From Hansfordia pulvinata (Eukaryota > Ascomycota > Sordariomycetes > Xylariales), in the NCBI GenBank assembly GCA_006538405.1, contig BJKQ01000001.1:3782001-3846000 (forward strand): DNA of 64,000 nt, given 5' to 3'. Below, piece by piece: positions 57,904 to 64,000 of the stretch. The number at the start of each line of letters is the position of its first letter. Position 1 is the first letter of the stretch. The translations under genes and the position numbers were made by a program. The notes below the pieces were generated by a model. It made no database searches and was not told the DNA's origin. It worked only from the letters and a program-made list of their open reading frames with translations.

Positions 57904-60900
57904 TCACTCGCCACCTCCAGCACCCCCGGGCCCATAGCGTCGGACAATGGTCTCGAGCTCGCTCAGCCGCGCTCTCAGGTCGTGATCAGAAAAGAAGCCC
58001 GGCATGGGCTGCTGCTGCCAAGGGCCGTCCGGCGCCGCCATCGGGAGTCCCGTGCCGGCCGGGTACCCGCCGAATCCCCAAAGTACGGCATCTGCGGCTG
58101 GAAGTCGAACAGCTGCCCGGCGTAGTAGGACTGCTGCTGCTGCTGCTGCTGTCCTTGCGGCAGCGGCATGAAACCGGAGGGAATTTGCTGGCCCTGGTGC
58201 TGGAAGTGCTGCGCCGGCGTCTCTACGCCTGCGCCTTGTTCCCAGAGGCCGAGCCCGGCGCGCCCCGGGGGCCGCGGGGCGAGGATCGCGGCGCCATCGC
58301 TGCGAAGCCAGCTGCGTGGGTGGTGTTGTGAGGGTTTGGGTGGGAGCTGCGGCGGGGCCTCGGTTCCTTCTGGCTCTGAGCCCGATCCCGAGAGTCGTTG
58401 TGTGTGCTCCCAGCCGTGCCCTTCTGCTTGGGCGGCTTCTTGGGGGCGGGCTGCTTCTTCCCAGCTCCCGGAGTGGAAGGGGCAGCATGATGGGAACCCT
58501 GCTGGGATTTGGCGACGGCTTGATCTCCCGTGCTCGCAGCTGATGGTTGCTGTTGACTGGCCTCCATACTCTTCTGCTTCTTCGGCCTGTTTTTTTTCTT
58601 CTTACTCTTCCCTGGTTTGCTACCGTCGGGCGCCTCGTTGGGAGTCTTCACGGGATCGGCCGGTCTCACAGGCTCGGGCAACGTTGACTGCGCCCTTTGC
58701 CTCTTCGGCGTGCGAGCTTGGTCCCCAGGCGTCTCCCGGTCTTCCGTCTGTTTGCGTTTGCGCTGCGACTTGTCTTTTGATGGGTCCTCCGTATTTGTCT
58801 CGCGAGGTGGCTCCGCCTCCACGGTCTTTGCCCTCCTGTTGGTTCTCGCGTCTGACACAAGCGTGGTTAATTCGGCTTCGTGGACGGTTTCGGCGGCGTC
58901 TGTGGCGCGGCGTTTCTTCTTGCGGAATATCTTGTCTAGACTTGGTACTGACGCGTCGCTGTCGTGCTCGTCTACCTCGGTGGTTGTGCGACCTTGGGCC
59001 ATGTTGACAGCAGGGGGTCTGTCTCTGCCGCGTCAGGTGCCGGTGCTAAGCCACCGTTGAGGTCGTCGTTCCGGGGCCCGGCCGGCTGCGAGGGCCGCGC
59101 TGGTGCGTTCTCGTCGAGGTCGATGGCGACAGCCCCAATGTCCGCATCGCCGGGTGCGCGCCCGTAAAACTGTGAAGCCATGATCTCATGCGGCTTTAGC
59201 CTCTGTGCCTTTGGCTTCGGAATGACCTTCGGGGTATGTGTCGGCTGGGTATCCTTACGGGAGCTTTTGGCTTGGGGTTCTTCTTTGCCTCCTTGGCATT
59301 CTCCTGTCTCAGGGGCGCTGGCGTCTGCGAGGCCAGCCGCTTCTTTTTCCGGGCAGGGTCTTTGTCCCCGTGTCCCGAGACCTTGACCTTGTCGTTGACG
59401 TCTCCAGTGGAGTTCTTCCATGTCGACTTTGAGGCCAAGGGACCTTCGTGACCCAACTCGGTCGAAGCTCGATTCCTTCTCATGTCCTCCTCCGCCGGAG
59501 CCTCGCTCTTGAAGCGATTGCGGTGCCTCTTCTTGTCCCTCTTTACGGACTTGGCTCTTGTGTCTGAGCTCTCTGGCGCAGCCGAGACAGGGGCCTCGGT
59601 AGCAATGGGATCGCCATTCGGGCATGCGCTCCGGGAATAGTTCGAGGTCGTTCTTGTTGTTCTCTTCTGCGGCTCCGTATCACCTGGATGGCAGGGACTG
59701 GTCGCGGGCGGAGTGTGAGCCTGCTGCCCTGTGCTCCTGCTTTGGAGACTCTGGACGTCCTTTGTCTTGCCGCTGCTGTTTCTCTTTTCCGACTTCTTTC
59801 AGGACTTGGTCATGTATTTGATCTCATCGACATCAGGGCTGTCCTCTTCGTCCCTGGACATCATCGGTACAGTATTGTCAACAGGCTCGGTGGCGCGCAC
59901 GAAGAGCGACTCGGAGCGCGTTGTTACGTCTCGAAGCGGTGCGTCGGCTGCTTCTTCCGGCGGCGACTTGGACTGGAGGGGTTTTGCATGTTAGCTGTCT
60001 GCCGTGCGTCGTGAACTGCTCCGTCGTCAAGGAAGACCCTAAACATACGTGGACTTTCTGAGGAACGATATGAGCCACCTCGGGATCCGGAACTGGCAGC
60101 TCCCCGCTTGTGTTGCCCAGAGCGGCCTCCCCGGCGTTTGTCGGAATGAATCGGGCTGACTCCCAGAACGGCTCCGTCGAGGGGAGCACGTTCTCCATCT
60201 GCTCCTCATGCTGTTGCTCTTCCCCGTCGAATAATTCGCTCTCGGTGCCGTCAGAGGTGCTCGAGGCGGTGTCGCTCTCGTTCCCGGCCGTCGTCTGGCT
60301 GTTTGTCGGGATCTTCAGCTTGACGAAGCGGTCGATCTGCTTCTGGAAATCCTTCTGCGCGGATGGGTTGATGATGCAGGCCTCCTGGCCGTCCTGCAGA
60401 GACTTCTCGGATATCTTGTCACCGTAGGTTCTCCGAAGCTTTCTCCAGCCCACCGTCTCTATGTGGCCTCTGGCGAACCTGTATCGCAAGACCTTCTGCT
60501 CGCGCAGGTTCCAGGCCTTGGCAAAGTGGTCAGTGAGACGCCCGAGATATGTCTCCGGTCTTAGTAACGGCCTCTCGGTTCTTCGGGCGTCTTTCATGCG
60601 GTCCCGCGACCCGCGACAAACATGCAGGATAACCTCCCTGATGTCAGATCTTTTGGTAATGAGGGCTTTTCCGGTGTTGATGTACTCTTGAGTCAAAAGA
60701 TCCCAGAAACTGTCAGACTGAACATCGTCCGCAGGATCTTCCAGGAACTTCTTCTTCAACTTGCATCCAATCTTCAACAGGATCTCTCGATGTTCGGGTG
60801 TAATGCTGCTCATGAAAGGCTTTTTGCGAGCGTTACGCGGGATGTCGAGTTCTTGAAGGTTGTTAGATTGGGAAGTGGCTAGGTGGTTCTAAGAGGCCGT

Positions 60901-61226
60901 GTACTTGTCAGTGATTCTCAGTTGGTGCAATTCGTTGGCGATGTGATGATGATGCTTCCTACTCTTTTCTTGGGCGAAGCTTGGCCACTACTTCTCTGTC
61001 ACGGACACAAGTCAGCCATCAGTGCGGGCCGAGGATGTCTTCATCTTGCATTCTAGATACTCACCAGGCGTCGCCCTTGATTCTCCGGCGAGCTTGGGAT
61101 CGTCCATGGAGAAGAAGGGCGGACTTGTGCTCGACCCTGAGCGCCATGGCTTGCCAAGGGCGTTCTCAAGTCGAAGTCGTCATCGTCGTCCACACTCGGT
61201 ATTCTCAGTTGCGGTCGAGGAGGCAT
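57904..61226 (-). CDS. Putative nuclear protein of the same family, paralogue B, with frame breaks
   Basis: Proposed exons are 61226-61065, 60995-60963 (11 codons, ending SPKKR), 60888-60049, 59972-59259 and 59169 onward. All introns are phase 0: GTGAGT/GACAG, GTAGGA/CTTAG, GTATGT/CTCCAG and GTAAGG/CACAG. The ATG at 61226 starts MPPRPQLRIPSVDDDDDFDL. The helical domain begins near residue 92 (SITPEHREILLKIGCKLKKK), the same offset as in paralogue A. Downstream is a long Lys/Pro/Gln-rich tail. Breaks: an in-frame TGA at 59801-59799 inside an otherwise open 230-codon exon, and three places where the coding frame steps by one base in the same sense (between about 59030 and 59000, about 58330-58260, and the GGGG run at 58076-58079). 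The tail ends LSELETIVRRYGPGGAGGGE at the TGA at 57904. It could instead be two genes, the second starting at the ATG at 59002. Assembly error and decay are both possible. Confidence 0.6.
58131..58153 (-). repeat. CAG (polyglutamine) repeat in paralogue B
   Basis: A short CTG array on the plus strand encodes seven consecutive glutamines on the minus strand (GQQQQQQQSYYAGQ) within the disordered tail of the protein. Confidence 0.8.
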
Positions 61227-63803
61227 CGCCTCATCCGGGAGAAGAACAGTGCTCTGTGTGACTCTGGATGAGCGGGACCCGTGATACTGGGCCGAGAGAG
61301 TGGTGCTGCGACGTGGGTTCTCGTTCTCGAGCGTTGGCGTCGCATAGGTACCTTTCAAGTATATAGTGAGAAAGCTCTGGATCGTGTCCTATCTGTGCCG
61401 CTGTTCAGGGTTCGCTTGGTTCTCGAAAACAAATCTATTCGTGAAAGATGTCCGACCAAAACCGATGCTGTCGCTCATATTGCCACGCAGACGGAACGCT
61501 TACAAAAAGAAGGCTTTACAGAAGGGAGATGAAGAAACAAAATTTGCCCTCAAGATAGCCCTGATCCGTCCTGCACTAGGGTCAGCCTGATGAAAGCGAA
61601 TAGGCTCACAGTAGGTACTCATACTAGCACAGCCATGGCGGGGAGGGTGTAGAAATGTCCGACGACGCCGTCTGGGCCCCAGAATGGGGGAAAGGGGGTC
61701 TCGACGCGGCGCTGGTCGTTGTGCTCCGCCCGCTAGGGGGATGCCCAGCCAATGTCTTCCCCCTATTCTGCAGGGGTTCGAGTGGCCGTCCCACTCCCCT
61801 GGGACGGCTGGCTTGTCCCGCGCCTCGGTGCTTGCAAGAGTTGAGGGGCACGGGCTGGTTGCCCCTCGGGGGCGCCTCTGGTGTCTGCGTAGGTAACGAC
61901 TGCTCGCCCGCCAATACGAGTACCGACCCCAAGCTAGAACAGAGCCATGTCTTTCGTTTCTTTTGCTGTTTTATTGCATCCATTCGTTGCCATGCTTTCA
62001 ACAGACAGACCCCTGCCCGCCGGTCATGGAGCTACGTCGACGAGCTTCTGGCGGCAGCGGCGGATTCCGGAGGCTTGGTCGAGGCTCTCGGGACTGTGAG
62101 TGCCTGGAGTATGGACCAGGAGCTACGATATGAGTCGAGCGTTCCCTTTGGAGCTACTTTATCCGTCGCGTGGATCGGGTCAATGATGGGTTGGATAGAA
62201 ATGGATGGATAAGTGGTGGTATTGATGTTATAGAATGGAGAGTCTCCCAGTCTGCCTGATCCCAGAGAAAACTGCCTTAGGTATATACCTCCTTTCGCAC
62301 GGTCGTCCCTTCCACGCGCCAGTCAGTGTGCTCGTCTTGGTTCTGTGGCGGAGCTCCAGCTGGTCGAGTCGCCATTGGGGGCTATCCCTATCTTATCTGA
62401 TGCTTGAAGGGGACTACAGTGGCCCCCATGAATCGATGCGCAGGTGATGATGGTCACGACCAACAAGACCTGGATAGAAAGCAATGATGCCAAGCAACTG
62501 GTGCGCACTCCAGCAGCAGAATTTGTATTTCAGCACGTACGTACAGCCTGTCTTCCCCCAGGCAGAAGGAACGGGCGCGGGTCGGAGGAAAAGGTGGGTA
62601 AACTTTCACTGGTCCTCGCCAGACTTGAAAGTGGTGGCTGCAAACTTTTCCCCTAAGCTGGTGTCCATTCAGGGGTTCCATGTCCCGACATGCTACCTAA
62701 GTTCATGGCTAGGTTAGGTAGTCTTCTGTGTCCTTTACAAGCACCTTGAAGGTCGCGCTGGCACTCCCTCATCGGGATCGGGGATGATCGCAAGGAGACG
62801 ATACTCTTCGTGGGCCTCGGGGGTGCTCCGAGTCGACGCGGCGTGTTTGCTCCAGCAGACCTCAGTACTGTGGCACTTTCTCGAAGATCAGGCAGGGCCA
62901 ACGGCATAGAAGAACGCCACGCACGGCGCGAAAGCTACCTACCTTTTGAAAACGTGTACAAGAGAAGGGAGCCAGGACTTGATCTCCGGCTCGAGCCACC
63001 CGTCACTGAATGAACTATAATGAGCCTCGTGGCTTCTACTCGTACACTTCCCAAGGCTTAATGGACTGGGCCAAGATGATCCAGCGTAGCGCGGTCTCCG
63101 TGAGCAATGAATGACCGCCCCCGGGGATCCATGCCACTGGGACGACCCTGGGTATTCTAAGGTAGGTACTGTCAGAATGGGCAATGGGAGCCCGCATCCA
63201 TCAGTGACCAGCTTGCCTGTATCCCTTCAAACCTTGAATCAACGCGGCAGGTTCATCAAACGATTGTCTTCTCCTCAAGACACGATGCACAGTACAGTAC
63301 AGTACAGTACTGTGGAGCGGGGCCTCATCGCAGGTACTTTTATCGCTTTCCAATGCAAGTTGGCCACCCGGCAGGCTCAACCATGAACCCCCACAGCCGA
63401 AAGGGGACCGGAGTGCCGCATCGATATCGTGGGCCGGTGCAGCTTCAAGATGCGGGCAACCATGTCTACCTAACCTACCTAACCCAAGGTATGTCTGGTC
63501 CTAAGTTAAGGCGCTGCAGGCACGGGGCCACGCCTTACTGCTGCAAGATCAAAGAGGGACCCTAAGTACGGTCACTTACAGGATGCAGCCGTGCAGCAAG
63601 CCGCCGCAAACGTCCCTCGGAGCCAACTTTGGCCCTGGCCGTTGGGGACGGGCCTGAGTCTAAAAACGTGCCAACGGGACTCTATCATCCATCCATTCTC
63701 CCTCTCCTCTCACCAGCACATTGAAATCAACTCTGCACTTTCAAGACCAGCCCCTTCAGCCTCCCACTCTACATCACAGCAGAAAATCATCCCAGTCGAC
63801 ACG
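61227..63803. other. Intergenic region upstream of the right-edge gene
   Basis: About 2.6 kb, divergent promoters expected at both ends. Plus-strand frames such as 61655-62212 lack any domain. TACGAGT/ACTCGTA copies lie near 61916 and 63041, a tandem AGTAC repeat at 63291-63310 and a TACCTAACC run at 63468-63486. The last 120 bases are CT-rich and fit a leader. Confidence 0.5.
63291..63310. repeat. (AGTAC)n tandem array
   Basis: Four consecutive AGTAC units followed by TGTGG in non-coding DNA. The unit is self-complementary apart from one base, so the array can form a hairpin. Confidence 0.85.
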
Positions 63804-64000
63804 ATGCCTTCTACCGACGCCTTGCGTAAGTAGCCTCCTCCCTGATAGCCAGAAAGCCCCCTCCCTCATCCCCTATTCAGCAACGGCACGGGGCGGGACT
63901 GACACGGGAACACCGGAGCCAGAGCCCCCTCTGACCGCCGCCGAGCGCGAGATCACGAAATCGTACGGGGGCTGGTCCCATTTCATGATCTCGTACGGGC
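63804..64000 (+). CDS. 5' end of a small conserved fungal gene (cut by the window edge)
   Basis: Exon 1 is 63804-63825 (22 nt, MPSTDAL plus one base). The intron 63826-63880 has GTAAGT and TATTCAG borders, and exon 2 runs from 63881 past the window end. The spliced frame is open for at least 47 codons and continues through EPEPPLTAAEREITKSYGGW and SHFMISYG. The AEREI..SYGGW pattern looks conserved and reminds me of a short uncharacterised fungal protein, but I cannot name it. The ATG has an ACGATGC context, preceded by a CT-rich leader typical of expressed genes. Without splicing the frame ends after nine codons. Confidence 0.68.

Noticed and set aside
61655..62212. 185-codon plus-strand frame
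   Set aside because: No domain, no homologous pattern and no splice sites of note.
1..64000. CRISPR arrays, rRNA, tRNA genes or bacterial operon signals
   Set aside because: No spaced direct repeats, no tRNA B-box with a matching cloverleaf and no rRNA sequence were noticed; the gene structure is eukaryotic.

Overview
The window is nuclear DNA of a filamentous ascomycete, most likely a Sordariomycete. The signs are high GC, short 45-190 nt introns with GTRNGT donors and CTAAC/CTGAC branch points, CT-rich leaders, and typical Pezizomycotina proteins (IRE1, oleate delta-12 desaturase, NAD-dependent glycerol-3-phosphate dehydrogenase). The sequence alone does not fix genus or species. About 14 protein genes are supported over 64 kb. 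They are separated by long gene-poor stretches rich in microsatellites, poly-G tracts and short palindromic motifs.

Layout, left to right. 1-3.7 kb: no secure gene. 3.7-5.0 kb (-): a three-exon SRR1-like protein. 6.2-7.5 kb (+): glycerol-3-phosphate dehydrogenase, with its start codon out of frame by one base. 7.7-9.2 kb (-): a gamma-glutamylcyclotransferase-like protein with a C-terminal membrane segment. 11.8-12.4 kb (-): a small secreted eight-cysteine protein. 16.3-17.0 kb (-): a second small secreted protein, broken or spliced at an 11-base A run. 18.7-21.9 kb (+): a hydantoinase/oxoprolinase-DUF917 fusion. 22.5-24.2 kb (-): a six-exon secreted jacalin plus aerolysin-like protein. 27.5-29.1 kb (+): a GT-B glycosyltransferase with a one-base frame break. 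34.5-38.3 kb (+): the unfolded-protein-response sensor IRE1. 39.8-46.0 kb (+): a very large, basic, probably nucleolar protein with a possible Net1/Dnt1-type N-terminus. 47.1-48.6 kb (-): delta-12 fatty acid desaturase. 54.4-56.6 kb and 57.9-61.2 kb (-): two divergent tandem paralogues of a putative nuclear family I do not recognise, the second with several frame breaks. 63.8 kb to the edge (+): the first two exons of a small gene.

The genes do not form an operon or an obvious biosynthetic cluster; this is a mixed housekeeping and accessory segment. Glycerol-3-phosphate dehydrogenase (osmotic and lipid metabolism), IRE1 (ER stress) and the desaturase (membrane lipids) are loosely related by physiology only. 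The accessory content is three secreted proteins, the glycosyltransferase and the tandem nuclear pair.

Two cross-cutting observations stand out. First, several otherwise intact genes each appear to lack a single base, in clear cases within four-base C/G runs. This suggests assembly errors rather than independent gene decay. Second, intergenic DNA, but not the coding regions, is studded with the palindrome-forming heptamer TACGAGT/ACTCGTA and with TACCTACC/GGTACC-type motifs.
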